This document shows positions 11,079 to 19,851 of a stretch of DNA of 64,000 nt, in pieces. The notes beneath the pieces were generated by a model. That model did no database searches. It was given only the letters and a program-made list of their open reading frames with translations, and was not told where the DNA came from. The translations under genes and the position numbers were made by a program. The stretch comes from an uncultured Burkholderiales bacterium (GTDB taxonomy: Bacteria; Pseudomonadota; Gammaproteobacteria; Burkholderiales; Thiobacillaceae), in assembly GCA_937949525.1 (NCBI GenBank), contig CALEDT010000049.1, forward strand, positions 1 to 64,000. Direction: 5' to 3'. Numbering within the stretch: position 1 is the stretch's first letter; the number at the start of each line of letters is the position of its first letter.

Positions 11079-11342
11079 TCACGCCATGCTGAACGCGACG
11101 AAGGCGATCTCGTCACCGCCGCGGATGGCCGTTTCGGCATCCGCGAACTGCTTGTTGACGGTGATGCGCATGCTCTCGCGCGGTTTTTCGAACACCGTGG
11201 TCCAGTGCTCGCCGCGTCGCGCCAGGTGCGCCATCAGTTGACCGACGGTCTTTACCGTCATGGGCAGGAACAGGATCTCGCTGTCGCGGTTGAGCATGCC
11301 GACCAGGTGGCCGAAATAGAGGATGGTGATCTGCTGGCTCAT
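11079..11342 (-). CDS. MoaD/ThiS-like ubiquitin-fold protein lacking the C-terminal GG
   Basis: An 87-residue protein starting 'MSQQITILYFGHLV' with a beta-grasp pattern and ending 'GGDEIAFVAFSMA'. The layout matches MoaD, the small subunit of molybdopterin synthase ('...DGDEVAFFPPVAGG'), but the protein stops without the terminal Gly-Gly that is adenylated and thiocarboxylated. I looked for a frameshift: downstream bases in the other frames do not restore GG. It is convergent with glnE (18-bp gap), and no moaE or other cofactor gene is adjacent. It may have a non-sulfur-carrier role, or the assignment to MoaD/ThiS may be only structural. Confidence 0.55.
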   Translation of the reverse strand: MSQQITILYFGHLVGMLNRDSEILFLPMTVKTVGQLMAHLARRGEHWTTVFEKPRESMRITVNKQFADAETAIRGGDEIAFVAFSMA

Positions 11343-11437
11343 GGGGAACACGGGAGTAGCGGAAACGGCGAGAGTATACGCAGCGCGGACGGGCACCGTT
11401 CGGCCGGCTGCCGGCCGGAATCCGGGATAATGCGCGC

Positions 11438-13552
11438 ATGCCTGCCGATCTGCTGGAGACCCTCAATCCCGAACAACGCGCCGCGGTCACCGCGCCCGGT
11501 TCCGCGCTGGTGCTGGCCGGCGCCGGTTCCGGCAAGACGCGGGTGCTGACCACGCGCATCGCCTGGCTGATCCAGACGGCCCAGGTCAGCCCCATGGGGC
11601 TGATGGCGGTGACCTTCACCAACAAGGCCGCGAAGGAGATGCTCACGCGCCTGTCCGCGTTGCTGCCGATCAACACGCGCGGCATGTGGGTGGGCACCTT
11701 TCACGGCCTGTGCAACCGCCTGCTGCGTATCCACCACCGCGACGCCGGGCTGCCGCAACGGTTCACCATCCTGGATGGCGGCGACCAGTTGGCGGCGGTC
11801 AAACGCGCGTTGCGTGCGCTCGATGTCGATACCGACAAGTACGACCCGCGCAAGGTGCAGAGCTTCATCAACCAGCACAAGGAGGCCGGGGTGCGCGCCG
11901 ACCGGGTGGAGGCCTGGGATCCCTACAGCCGCCACCTGGCCGAGTATTACGCCGCCTACGATGCGCAATGCCAGCGCGAAGGCGCGGTCGATTTCGCCGA
12001 ACTGCTGCTGCGCGCATTCGAGCTGCTGTCGCGCAACGCGCTGCTGCGCGAACACTATCAGGCGCGCTTCCGGCACATCCTGGTGGACGAATTCCAGGAC
12101 ACCAGCCGGCTGCAATACGAATGGCTCAAGCTGTTCAAGGGGCCGCAGGGCGCGTTGTTCGCGGTGGGCGACGACGACCAGTCGATCTACGCCTTCCGCG
12201 GCGCCCACGTCGCCAACATGCGTCTGTTCCTGCATGACCTGGCCATTGCCGAGCCGATCAAGCTGACACGCAACTACCGCTCGGTGTCCACCATACTCGA
12301 TGCCGCCAATGCCGTGATCAGCCACAACGCCGACCGTCTGGGCAAGGACTTGTGGACCGACGCTGGCGCGGGCGAGCCCATCCGCCATTTCGAGGCGGGC
12401 GACGATGCCGAGGAGGCGCGCTTCATCGCCAGCGAGATCGAGGCGCGCAGAAGCGACGGCGAGCCTTACCGGCAACAGGCGGTGCTGTATCGCGCCAACG
12501 CACAGTCGCGCGCCATCGAACATGCGCTGTTCTCCGCCGGCATCCCCTATCGCGTCTATGGCGGCCTGCGTTTCTTCGAACGCGCCGAGATCAAGCATGC
12601 GCTCGCCTACCTGCGTCTGGCGGCCTGGCCGGACGACGACAACGCGCTGCTGCGCGTGGTCAATTTTCCGGCGCGCGGCATTGGCGCGCGCAGCCTCGAA
12701 CAGCTCGCGGACGATGCCGCGGCGGCCGGCACCAGCCTGTGGGCGGCGGCCTGCCGCGCCGGGCGCAAGTTCGTGCCATTCGTGCAACTGATCGAGGCGC
12801 TGCGCCAGGAGGTCACCGGCCTCGGCCTGGTGGCGGCGGTCGAGCACGTGGTCGTGCGCAGCGGCCTGCTGGAACACTACGGCAACGACAGGGACGGCGC
12901 CGAGCGCATCGACAACCTCACCGAACTGGCCAACGCAGCCGGCGCCTACGCCGCGGAGAGCGATGACCAGAGCCTGGAAGGCTTCCTCGCCCATGCCGCG
13001 TTGGAAGCCGGCGAGCACGAGGCGGCGCAGGGCCAGGATGCGGTGCAGTTGATGAGCGTGCATGCCGCCAAGGGGCTGGAATTCTTCAGCGTGTACCTCA
13101 CCGGCCTGGAGGAGGGGCTGTTCCCGCACGACAACAGCCTGAATCAGCAGGGCGGGCTGGAGGAGGAACGCCGGCTGATGTACGTCGCCATCACGCGCGC
13201 GCGGCGCCAGCTCTACCTGACGCACGCGCGCGCGCGTCTGTTGCACGGCCAGACGCGCTACGCCCTGCCGTCACGCTTTCTCGACGAAATCCCGGCCGGC
13301 CTGGTGCGCTCGCTGTCCCGCCGCATCGCGCCGGCGCCGTCCGTCGCCGTCGCACCCGCGGCCGCGCCGGTCCGCCGCACGGCGTCACAGCCGTTCCAGG
13401 TGGGCGCGCGGGTGCTGCACCCGCGCTATGGCGAAGGCGTGGTCGGCGCCTATCAGGGACAGGGACCGGACACGGAGATCCGTGTCCGCTTTCCCAAGGT
13501 GGGCGACAAGTGGTTCATTCTCGATTACGCCCGTCTGACGGCGGTGGGATGA
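11438..13552 (+). CDS. uvrD: DNA helicase II (UvrD/Rep family)
   Basis: A superfamily 1A 3'-5' helicase that removes excised strands in nucleotide excision and mismatch repair and strips RecA. The 704 residues include Walker A 'AGAGSGKT' (27-34), Walker B 'DEFQDTSRLQYEW' (about 217), 'GDDDQSIYAFRGA', the motif V/VI pair 'VHAAKGLEF' and 'LMYVAITRARRQLYL', and a C-terminal Tudor-like UvrD tail ('VLHPRYGEGVV'). The length is typical. Its stop codon overlaps the ATG of the next, broken gene (ATGA). Confidence 0.93.
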   Translation: MPADLLETLNPEQRAAVTAPGSALVLAGAGSGKTRVLTTRIAWLIQTAQVSPMGLMAVTFTNKAAKEMLTRLSALLPINTRGMWVGTFHGLCNRLLRIHHRDAGLPQRFTILDGGDQLAAVKRALRALDVDTDKYDPRKVQSFINQHKEAGVRADRVEAWDPYSRHLAEYYAAYDAQCQREGAVDFAELLLRAFELLSRNALLREHYQARFRHILVDEFQDTSRLQYEWLKLFKGPQGALFAVGDDDQSIYAFRGAHVANMRLFLHDLAIAEPIKLTRNYRSVSTILDAANAVISHNADRLGKDLWTDAGAGEPIRHFEAGDDAEEARFIASEIEARRSDGEPYRQQAVLYRANAQSRAIEHALFSAGIPYRVYGGLRFFERAEIKHALAYLRLAAWPDDDNALLRVVNFPARGIGARSLEQLADDAAAAGTSLWAAACRAGRKFVPFVQLIEALRQEVTGLGLVAAVEHVVVRSGLLEHYGNDRDGAERIDNLTELANAAGAYAAESDDQSLEGFLAHAALEAGEHEAAQGQDAVQLMSVHAAKGLEFFSVYLTGLEEGLFPHDNSLNQQGGLEEERRLMYVAITRARRQLYLTHARARLLHGQTRYALPSRFLDEIPAGLVRSLSRRIAPAPSVAVAPAAAPVRRTASQPFQVGARVLHPRYGEGVVGAYQGQGPDTEIRVRFPKVGDKWFILDYARLTAVG

Positions 13553-14191
13553 ACCAGACCGAACGGTTCTGCCGCATCGACCAGTTGCTCAGCGAGCGGG
13601 CGCCGGTGACCTTCCGCGCGCTGCAGGCGGCGCTGGAGGTCTCGCGCGCCACCTTGCGGCGCGATCTCGTCTATATGCGCGACCGGCTCAATGCGCCCAT
13701 CGTCTACGACCGCCTGGCCGGCGGTTACCGCTTCGCCCAGGATCGCGGGCGGGTCGGCAAAGCCTATGAACTGCCCGGCCTGTGGTTCTCGGCGGCGGAG
13801 ATCCATGCGCTGCTGACCATGCGGCATCTGCTCGCCAACCTCGACCCCGGCGGCATCCTGACGCCGCACGTCGAGCCGCTGATGGCGCGTCTGAACGCGC
13901 TGCTCGGCAGCGCGGCCGATGCGGCCGAGGAAATCCGTCGCCGCGTGCTGGTGGCGGGTGTCGGCCAGCGTCGCTTCGAACTGGCGCATTTCCAGCGCGT
14001 CGGCTCCGCCCTGCTGCGGCGCAAGCGTCTGCACATCACCTATCTGGCCAAGGGTAGCGGCGAACGCAGCGAGCGCGAGGTGTCGCGCCGCAGCGTCGAC
14101 CAGGTGCTCGGCCCCGGCCTCGCTGCGCGAACGGGTGCGGGCGGAGCTTGTGCGCGCGGCGGCACGGTACGGCGCAGCGACGCCGCCGTAG
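13549..14191 (+). pseudogene. YafY-type HTH-WYL transcriptional regulator, internally deleted and frameshifted
   Basis: The start overlaps the uvrD stop. Residues 1-65 form a DeoR-type winged helix ('FRALQAALEVSRATLRRDL'), followed by the linker and the opening of a WYL domain ('LLRRKRLHITYLAKGSGE'). The frame then jumps directly to the end of the family: 'RSVDQVLGP', and after one extra base in the CCCC run near 14117 the next frame reads 'ASLRERVRAELVRAAARYG' before a TAG at 14189. Intact relatives carry well over 100 residues between these two pieces, including the WYL motif itself. I infer a deletion plus a one-base shift. Read straight through, the first frame continues as arginine-rich nonsense to 14928. 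Confidence 0.75.
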
Positions 14192-14207
14192 CGCCCGGTG
14201 GTGTCGA

Positions 14208-14239
14208 CCGGGCCAGCGGTGGAAACCGCTACCGCCCGG
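14208..14239. terminator. hairpin between convergent genes, no U-run
   Basis: CCGGGC-C-AGCGGT, a GGAA loop, then ACCGCT-ACC-GCCCGG. It lies between the WYL pseudogene (+) and the AddA-like gene (-). A strong stem without a T-tract, so termination is only a guess. Confidence 0.4.
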
Positions 14240-14269
14240 CCCGCCACCGGAGAAGCGCAGCGGCGCCGC

Positions 14270-17200
14270 TCACAGCCAGTGCACGCGCGCGTCGGCGTAG
14301 ACCAGCGCCACGCGCACCAGCTTGGCGGGGAACAGGGCCTCGGCGGCGCGGCGGTAGCGCGCCATCTGTTCCAGGTGGGGTAGCGAGCGGCGTGCCAGAT
14401 CGGCTTCGTCGAGCCCGCCGGTCTTGTAGTCCAGCACCCAGACTTCGCGTTCGAACTCGACCAGCCGGTCGATGCGTGCGATGCCGCCGTCCGGGTCGAG
14501 GAACTCCAGCTCGTCGCGCGCGCGCAGGTGCTGACCGGGCTGGAACGCCGGCGCCAGTTCGGGAATCGCCAGTATGGCGCGGGCACAGCGCACCACCCGT
14601 GCCGCTTCCGCGTCATCCAGATCGGCCAAACGGGCGGCCGCGTCGGCACCCTGAGTGTGCGCCTCCAGCCAGGCATGCACGCGGATGCCGAAGGCCGTCT
14701 CCGGCCCGGAGGCGGGCGTACGCTCGCCCACGCGCGGCGGCGCACACGGCGGCGGCGCATCGGCTGCTGCCGATGGGGCCGGCCCGCGTGCCGGACCGGC
14801 CGCGTCGAGCCAACGCATCTCCGGCAACGACGCCAATTCCGCGCGTGCCAGCGCGGCGCGCGCCTGCGCCAGCCAGTGGCCGGATGCGGGCTGATCGGCG
14901 TCGTCGCCAGCACCGTCGATGCCGCTGATGAACAGCGCCTGGCGCGCGCGCGTCATGGCCACGTACAGCAGGTTGAGCCGTTCCCGCCCGGCTTGCTCGC
15001 GTTCCTGCGCGAACAGCGCGTCGCGTCCGGGGCCGCGCCAGTCCTTGCCGCCGTACAGCGAGAAATGCGTCGGCCGCTCGGCGTCCGCCGGCCAGGCGAG
15101 CGCCACGCCGCTTGCATCGCCGTCGCGCGTCTCCTGGTCCGCCTTGATCACGAACACCACCGGCGCCTCCAGGCCCTTGGCGGCATGGATGGTGAGCATG
15201 CGCACCGCATCACCGCTGGCCGATGGGGGTTCGTCCGGCCCCTCATGGCCGGCCACGTCGCGCAAGCGGCGCAGTTCATCGAGGAAGCGCGGCAGGCTGG
15301 GATAGCGCCCACCGCCCAGGGCCAGGGCCAGGTCGAGCAGGGCACGCAGGTTGGCCGACACGCCGGCGACCCGATGCGCCGGCACGGCCATGGCGTAGCG
15401 CGCCGGCAGGTCGGCCTGGTGATAGATGCGATCGAGCAGGTCGTGTGCCGGCAACACGCCCGCCACTTGCCGCCAGGCGTGCAGCAGCGCGGCGGCGCGC
15501 AGCACGTGCGCGGGCGCACCGGGGCCGCACGCCCAGCGTTCCAGCGCCGCCCACCAGCCGCCGCGCGCGGCATCGCGCGCCAGCCGGGCGAGATCGTCGT
15601 CGTCGCAGCCGAACACCGGTGACCGCAACGCGCGGGCCAGCGCCAGGTCGTCGTGCGGGGTCAACAGCGCCTGCAGCAGTGCGGCGATGTCACCGGCTTC
15701 CAGCGTGTCGAGCAGGCCGCCGCGCCGGTCGCCGACATAAGGAATGCCGGCGCGGCGGAAGGCGTCCTCGAACACATCCAGATCGGCGCGGGTGGCGAAC
15801 AACACCAGCACGTCGCTGAAACGCGCCGGGCGTCCGCCTTGCTCGGCCAGTTGCAGGTGGCCGACCAGCTCGACGATGCGCGCCGCCACGCGCCGTGCCT
15901 CCTCCGTGCGCCGGTGAGGCAGCGCCGGCGGCGGCTCGGACAGTGGCGCGCGCCAGGCCGCTGCCGGCGGCGCGGCCGGCACGGGCACCGCCGGCATCAC
16001 CTCGCACCAACCCGGCAGCGCGCTCTGGTGCGCCCGGTGCGGGCGGAAATCCGGGTAGTCCGCACGGTCGGCGAACAGCGCGTTGACCCAGGCGACCACG
16101 CGCGGCGCGCAGCGGCGCGTCTCGTCGTGGGGAAAGTGACGCGCGTCGTAATGGCGCGCCAGCCAGTCGGCGGCGACGGCGAACAGGCGCGGCTCGGCGC
16201 GCCGGAAACGGTAGATGGACTGCTTGGCGTCACCCACGAGGAACACGCTGGGGCGCGCGCCATCGGCCCCGTAGGCGTCCAGCCAGGCACGCAGGACGCG
16301 CCACTGCAACGGGTTGGTATCCTGGAACTCGTCCAGCAGCAGGTGTCGCCAGCGCGCGTCCAGCTTCATCAGCAGCGCGGCGGCGGCTTCGTCGTCGGCG
16401 AGCAGGCGGGCGGCCTCGATCTCGGCATCGGTGAAATCCAGGCCGGCGCGTGCCTCCTTGAGCTGCTGGTAGACGTTCAGGTAAGCCACGCCGGCGGTCA
16501 GGCCGAGCCGGTTCAGACGCAGCGCGCGCCTTTCCCGCAACGTATCCCGGCAGGCCAGCACGCGCGCGCACAGGCGTTCGTGCAGCGCGACGTAACGTTC
16601 CGCCCGCGCGTCGCCCAGACTGGCGCGCAGCGCCTTGCCGGCGTTCAACTTGCGCGCATCGCCGGTGGTGGTCAGCAACGCCCCGGTCAGCGCCGCGAAC
16701 GCCGCTTCGAGTGCGGCGGCGTCGTCACCGCCCGGCTGTGCCGTCGGCCACGCGCGTTGCAGCCGCACCAGACGCTCCGCTTCGCGCGGCACCCGTCCGG
16801 CCTCGATGGCCAGCAGCTCGCGGTACGCGTCCAGTTCGGCCAGGAAGGCGCGGTCACGGTACAGCTCGCCCAGGGGGTCGGCCGCCTCATCGACCCCGAG
16901 CAGTTCGGCCAGGTGCGCGCAGGCGGCCGCCACCGGGTCGGCCTCGCCCTCGCTTACCGCCCACCATTCCGCGCGCCGCGCCAGCAGCGCGTCCAGCAAG
17001 CCGCGCGTGCCGGCCAGCGACGTCTCAGCGGTGAGCGCGGCGAACGCGGTCTCCGCCGCGCTGCCGCGCTCGCGGCCCAGGCGCTGGGCGAAGGCATACC
17101 AGGCTTCCTCGCGCAGCAATGCGACGTCGTCGATCACCTCCGTCGCCGGCCGCAGCGGCAATGGCGCCGCGGTCAACAGGTGCAGGAACCAGCCGTGGAA

Positions 17201-17560
17201 CGTGGTGATCATCGGCCCCGGCGCGGCATCCAGCACCTGTTCCAACAGTCCGCGCGCGCGCGGCAGCGTGGCGCGCGCAGCCGCCTCGTCCAGTCCGCGC
17301 TGCATCAGAAAATCCAGGGCATCCACTTCCGGCAACAAGGCCAGATCGCGCAGCCAGGCATCCAGGCGCTGGCGCATCTCCGCCGCCGCCTTGCGCGTGA
17401 AGGTGATCGCCAGGATCTCCGACGGCGCCGCACCGGCCAGCAGCAGCCGCAGCAGGCGTGATACCAGCAGCCAGGTCTTGCCGCTGCCGGCACAGGCGGA
17501 CACCACCGCGTTGGTGGTGGGGTCCAGCGCGGGCAGCAGCGGGTTGTCCGGGGGCGTCAT
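14270..17560 (-). CDS. AddA-like ATP-dependent helicase-nuclease
   Basis: A 1,096-residue UvrD-type helicase with a C-terminal nuclease, the architecture of AddA, which with AddB processes double-strand breaks for RecA. Visible motifs are Walker A 'ACAGSGKTW' (22-30), 'DEFQDTNPLQW' (about 408), 'GDAKQSIYRFRRA' (about 445), 'IHAAKGLEAPVVF', 'LLYVAMTRARQAL' and the PD-(D/E)xK core 'GIARIDRLVEF' with 'VLDYKTGG' (about 1042). In many proteobacteria this type pairs with the probable DNA repair protein family (TIGR03623-like), a candidate for which lies at 30198. The two genes are 13 kb apart here, whereas they are usually neighbours. Confidence 0.88.
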   Translation of the reverse strand: MTPPDNPLLPALDPTTNAVVSACAGSGKTWLLVSRLLRLLLAGAAPSEILAITFTRKAAAEMRQRLDAWLRDLALLPEVDALDFLMQRGLDEAAARATLPRARGLLEQVLDAAPGPMITTFHGWFLHLLTAAPLPLRPATEVIDDVALLREEAWYAFAQRLGRERGSAAETAFAALTAETSLAGTRGLLDALLARRAEWWAVSEGEADPVAAACAHLAELLGVDEAADPLGELYRDRAFLAELDAYRELLAIEAGRVPREAERLVRLQRAWPTAQPGGDDAAALEAAFAALTGALLTTTGDARKLNAGKALRASLGDARAERYVALHERLCARVLACRDTLRERRALRLNRLGLTAGVAYLNVYQQLKEARAGLDFTDAEIEAARLLADDEAAAALLMKLDARWRHLLLDEFQDTNPLQWRVLRAWLDAYGADGARPSVFLVGDAKQSIYRFRRAEPRLFAVAADWLARHYDARHFPHDETRRCAPRVVAWVNALFADRADYPDFRPHRAHQSALPGWCEVMPAVPVPAAPPAAAWRAPLSEPPPALPHRRTEEARRVAARIVELVGHLQLAEQGGRPARFSDVLVLFATRADLDVFEDAFRRAGIPYVGDRRGGLLDTLEAGDIAALLQALLTPHDDLALARALRSPVFGCDDDDLARLARDAARGGWWAALERWACGPGAPAHVLRAAALLHAWRQVAGVLPAHDLLDRIYHQADLPARYAMAVPAHRVAGVSANLRALLDLALALGGGRYPSLPRFLDELRRLRDVAGHEGPDEPPSASGDAVRMLTIHAAKGLEAPVVFVIKADQETRDGDASGVALAWPADAERPTHFSLYGGKDWRGPGRDALFAQEREQAGRERLNLLYVAMTRARQALFISGIDGAGDDADQPASGHWLAQARAALARAELASLPEMRWLDAAGPARGPAPSAAADAPPPCAPPRVGERTPASGPETAFGIRVHAWLEAHTQGADAAARLADLDDAEAARVVRCARAILAIPELAPAFQPGQHLRARDELEFLDPDGGIARIDRLVEFEREVWVLDYKTGGLDEADLARRSLPHLEQMARYRRAAEALFPAKLVRVALVYADARVHWL

Positions 17561-17646
17561 GATCGGCGCGGGAGGGTGGGAATCGGGGGCATTCTATTGG
17601 AGCCGGTGAAGCGAGGGGTCGGCGTGGAGGCCAACGCTCCAAACGC

Positions 17647-17666
17647 TTGACAATCATTCTCATTAA
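17647..17666 (+). promoter_or_regulatory. Fur box upstream of bfd
   Basis: TTGACAATCATTCTCATTAA; on the other strand it contains AATGAGAATGATTGTC, a close match to the Fur consensus. It lies 40 bases before the bfd ATG, so iron repression of bfd is likely. Confidence 0.8.
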
Positions 17667-17706
17667 CCGCAAGAATGCGGTCATCGTTGCAGCAGGGAAG
17701 CTCGTC

Positions 17707-17904
17707 ATGTACGTCTGTATCTGTCAGGCCGTGACCGAACGGCAGGTGCGCGATGCGGTGCAGAACGGTGTGCAGTCCATGCGCGCACTGCGCGAACATC
17801 TGGGCGTCGCCGCGGAATGCGGCAAGTGCGCGCGCTGCGCGCATGGCATCCTGAAGGAGTGCCGCAACTGCCCGCGCGACGAACAGGCGGCCTGCGCCGC
17901 TTGA
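17707..17904 (+). CDS. bfd: bacterioferritin-associated ferredoxin
   Basis: A 65-residue [2Fe-2S] protein that docks on bacterioferritin and reduces its core to release iron. The cluster ligands are Cys4, Cys6, Cys38 and Cys41 ('MYVCICQAV' and 'ECGKCARC'); three further cysteines follow (44, 52, 55) near the C-terminus, more than in E. coli Bfd. I chose the ATG at 17707 because the family always begins just before the CxC; an upstream in-frame start would run through the Fur box. Its partner bfr is 171 bases downstream. Confidence 0.92.
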   Translation: MYVCICQAVTERQVRDAVQNGVQSMRALREHLGVAAECGKCARCAHGILKECRNCPRDEQAACAA

Positions 17905-17943
17905 GTCGGCCGGCGCCGGCCGCGGAATTCGCCTGCGTTTGCC

Positions 17944-17949
17944 TATAAT
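17944..17949 (+). promoter_or_regulatory. -10 element upstream of bfr
   Basis: A perfect TATAAT 127 bases before the bfr start. No convincing -35 is present 17 bases upstream, so it may give bfr a promoter separate from the Fur-controlled bfd one. Confidence 0.45.
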
Positions 17950-18075
17950 GCCGGCACACGCCGCCGTCGCGGCGTCGCGGTCTCCCCAGCCAGCCGGCTT
18001 GCCGGCAAGCCACGGCCCGCCACGCGCGGGTGCTCCCATGCGAGCCGCTCTGATCCCCATGAGAGGAGTGTTCCC

Positions 18076-18555
18076 ATGAAAGGCGACAAAAAGGTCATCC
18101 AGTTGCTCAACAAGGCGCTCACCGTCGAGCTCACCGCCATCAACCAGTATTTCCTGCACGCGCGCATGTACAAGAACTGGGGCCTCACCGCCCTGGGACG
18201 GCACGAGTACGAGGAATCCATCGAGGAGATGAAACACGCCGACAAGCTGATCGAGCGCATCCTGTTCCTCGAAGGGCTGCCCAACCTGCAGACCCTCAAC
18301 AAGCTGGCGATCGGCGAGAACGTGCCGGAATGCCTGGCCGGCGATCTCAAACTGGAGCTGGCCGGCCGCGAGCTGTACCTGGAGGCCATCCAGTACTGCG
18401 AGTCGGTGCGCGATTACGTGTCGCGGGAAATCCTGGACGACATCCTCGAGGACACCGAGGCGCACATCGACTTCCTGGAGACCCAGATCGAACTGATCGA
18501 CAAGGTCGGTCTGCAGAACTACCTGCAAAGCGCGATGGGTGAACTGGGCAGTTGA
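18076..18555 (+). CDS. bfr: bacterioferritin
   Basis: A heme-containing ferritin subunit that oxidises and stores iron in a 24-mer. The 159 residues carry the ferroxidase ligands Glu18, Glu51, His54, Glu94-region and the '[10 protein letters not shown]' Glu/His pair, and the axial heme ligand Met52 ('EEMKHADKL'). The start has GAGAGGAG upstream. With bfd it makes a storage-and-release pair; only bfd has a clear Fur box, which suits iron release on starvation. It is convergent with the next gene. Confidence 0.95.
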   Translation: MKGDKKVIQLLNKALTVELTAINQYFLHARMYKNWGLTALGRHEYEESIEEMKHADKLIERILFLEGLPNLQTLNKLAIGENVPECLAGDLKLELAGRELYLEAIQYCESVRDYVSREILDDILEDTEAHIDFLETQIELIDKVGLQNYLQSAMGELGS

Positions 18556-18561
18556 CGCCAT

Positions 18562-18579
18562 GCCCGCCCCGGGGCGGGC
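18562..18579. terminator. GC-rich hairpin between convergent bfr and the HPPD-like gene
   Basis: A perfect palindrome GCCCGCC-CCGG-GGCGGGC seven bases after the bfr stop. No U-run on either strand, so the assignment is tentative. Confidence 0.45.
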
Positions 18580-18597
18580 GACCGGGGGCGTCGCCGG

Positions 18598-19851
18598 TCA
18601 GCCTGTCGCCTCGGCCGCGCGCGCCGCGGCGTCCATCGCGCGCAAACCTTCCTCCACGCCGGCGGCATGGGTCAGGCGCGCGACGTTGTCCTTGGTGAAG
18701 AAACCCTGGAAGTCGCCGAAGCGCTGCACGTACTCGATGATCAGGCTGGAGTACTCGGATGCGCTGGAGAAGATCTGCTTCAACCCGGCCTCCTCGCTGC
18801 CGATCACGTCCAGCAGGAAGCTCTGGCCGCAATCGCGCAGGGCATCCACCACGTAGTCGATGTTGGCCTTGCCGGCGGTGCGGCCGTCGTTCACCGCCAC
18901 GGCCAGGTGGTGCAGGCGCGGGCCGTAGTTGCGCACGAAGGCTTCCGTGGGCGAGGGCAGTTGCAGCAGGTGGTTGACGAAGTAGGGATGATTGGCGGCG
19001 GTGAACACCTTGGCCGGGCTCTCCAGCTCGTTGGCGTGGTGCACGCTCTTGGTGACGTTGGTCGAGGAATTCTGGTCGGCGATGTCGTAGGAGCCCCAGT
19101 AGTAGTAGCTGGTCAAGGTCAGGTACTCCAGGATCGCCGCCTCGCGGTTCTGGCTGTACACGCGCGTGGCCAGGTGATCGATGGGCAGCAGCCGCTCGGC
19201 CAGCCCGAGCCGCTGCTGCGTGTCCTTGGCCGCCTCATAGGCGGCCTGCACGTCGGCGCGGATGCTGGACAGGCCCAGCGCATACACGCGCAGTTCGTCC
19301 TCCGGGCGCTCCCAGTAGCCGACGATGTTGTGGGTATACGGACTGGGTTTCGCCACCGCCATGTTGCCCGGCAGTTCCAGCTTGCGGATCTGGTCCTGGT
19401 TGAAGAAGCGCACGTCGCGCGCCTTTTGCAGCTCCACCACGTCGTGCAGGCTGGTGACGCGGAAGATCTCGCCCATGTAGCGCGAGTTGGGCTTCTGCGC
19501 GCCGATCGGATAGACCTCGTTGAGGCTGCGGAAGATGCCGCGGGTGTTGGCATCCTTGACCTCGCGCACCAGCACGTCCGGTGCGCGCATGTCGATGCGC
19601 AGCACGTGGGTGTAATGGCTTTCCGACTCCAGCGTCACCAGATAATGGTAGGGCGTCATCAGGCACAGCTCGCCGACGTAGGCGATGGAATGACCGGGCT
19701 CCACGGTGATCATCAGGGTGTCGATCTGCCGGATCCGGCTGGTGAGCCCGCCGCGGTCGCGCTCCTCCAGGAGCCGCACCAGATACTCCTCGAAGAAGTC
19801 CGAATTCTGCTTGTCGCCGTAGCGGGGAAAGTCGAGCGAGGCGGAGATCAT
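18598..19851 (-). CDS. HPPD-like VOC-superfamily protein in the Anbu locus
   Basis: A 417-residue protein, last gene of a three-gene minus-strand operon; its ATG overlaps the stop of the alpha-E gene. Residues 1-200 match nothing I recognise. Residues 220-400 follow the C-terminal half of 4-hydroxyphenylpyruvate dioxygenase: 'IDHLATRVY' (His226), 'GPRLHHLAVAV' (His315) and 'IIEYVQRFGDFQGFF' (Glu373). These correspond to the two histidines and one glutamate that hold Fe(II) in HPPD. The order and spacing suggest a real metal centre and perhaps dioxygenase activity, but the substrate is unknown and tyrosine catabolism genes are absent. The usual third partner of Anbu loci is a transglutaminase-like peptidase, which this is not. 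Confidence 0.65.
   Translation of the reverse strand: MISASLDFPRYGDKQNSDFFEEYLVRLLEERDRGGLTSRIRQIDTLMITVEPGHSIAYVGELCLMTPYHYLVTLESESHYTHVLRIDMRAPDVLVREVKDANTRGIFRSLNEVYPIGAQKPNSRYMGEIFRVTSLHDVVELQKARDVRFFNQDQIRKLELPGNMAVAKPSPYTHNIVGYWERPEDELRVYALGLSSIRADVQAAYEAAKDTQQRLGLAERLLPIDHLATRVYSQNREAAILEYLTLTSYYYWGSYDIADQNSSTNVTKSVHHANELESPAKVFTAANHPYFVNHLLQLPSPTEAFVRNYGPRLHHLAVAVNDGRTAGKANIDYVVDALRDCGQSFLLDVIGSEEAGLKQIFSSASEYSSLIIEYVQRFGDFQGFFTKDNVARLTHAAGVEEGLRAMDAAARAAEATG

Noticed and set aside
14192-14928. Continuation of the WYL regulator frame
   Set aside because: After about residue 185 it is arginine-rich sequence antisense to the AddA-like gene, not a protein domain.
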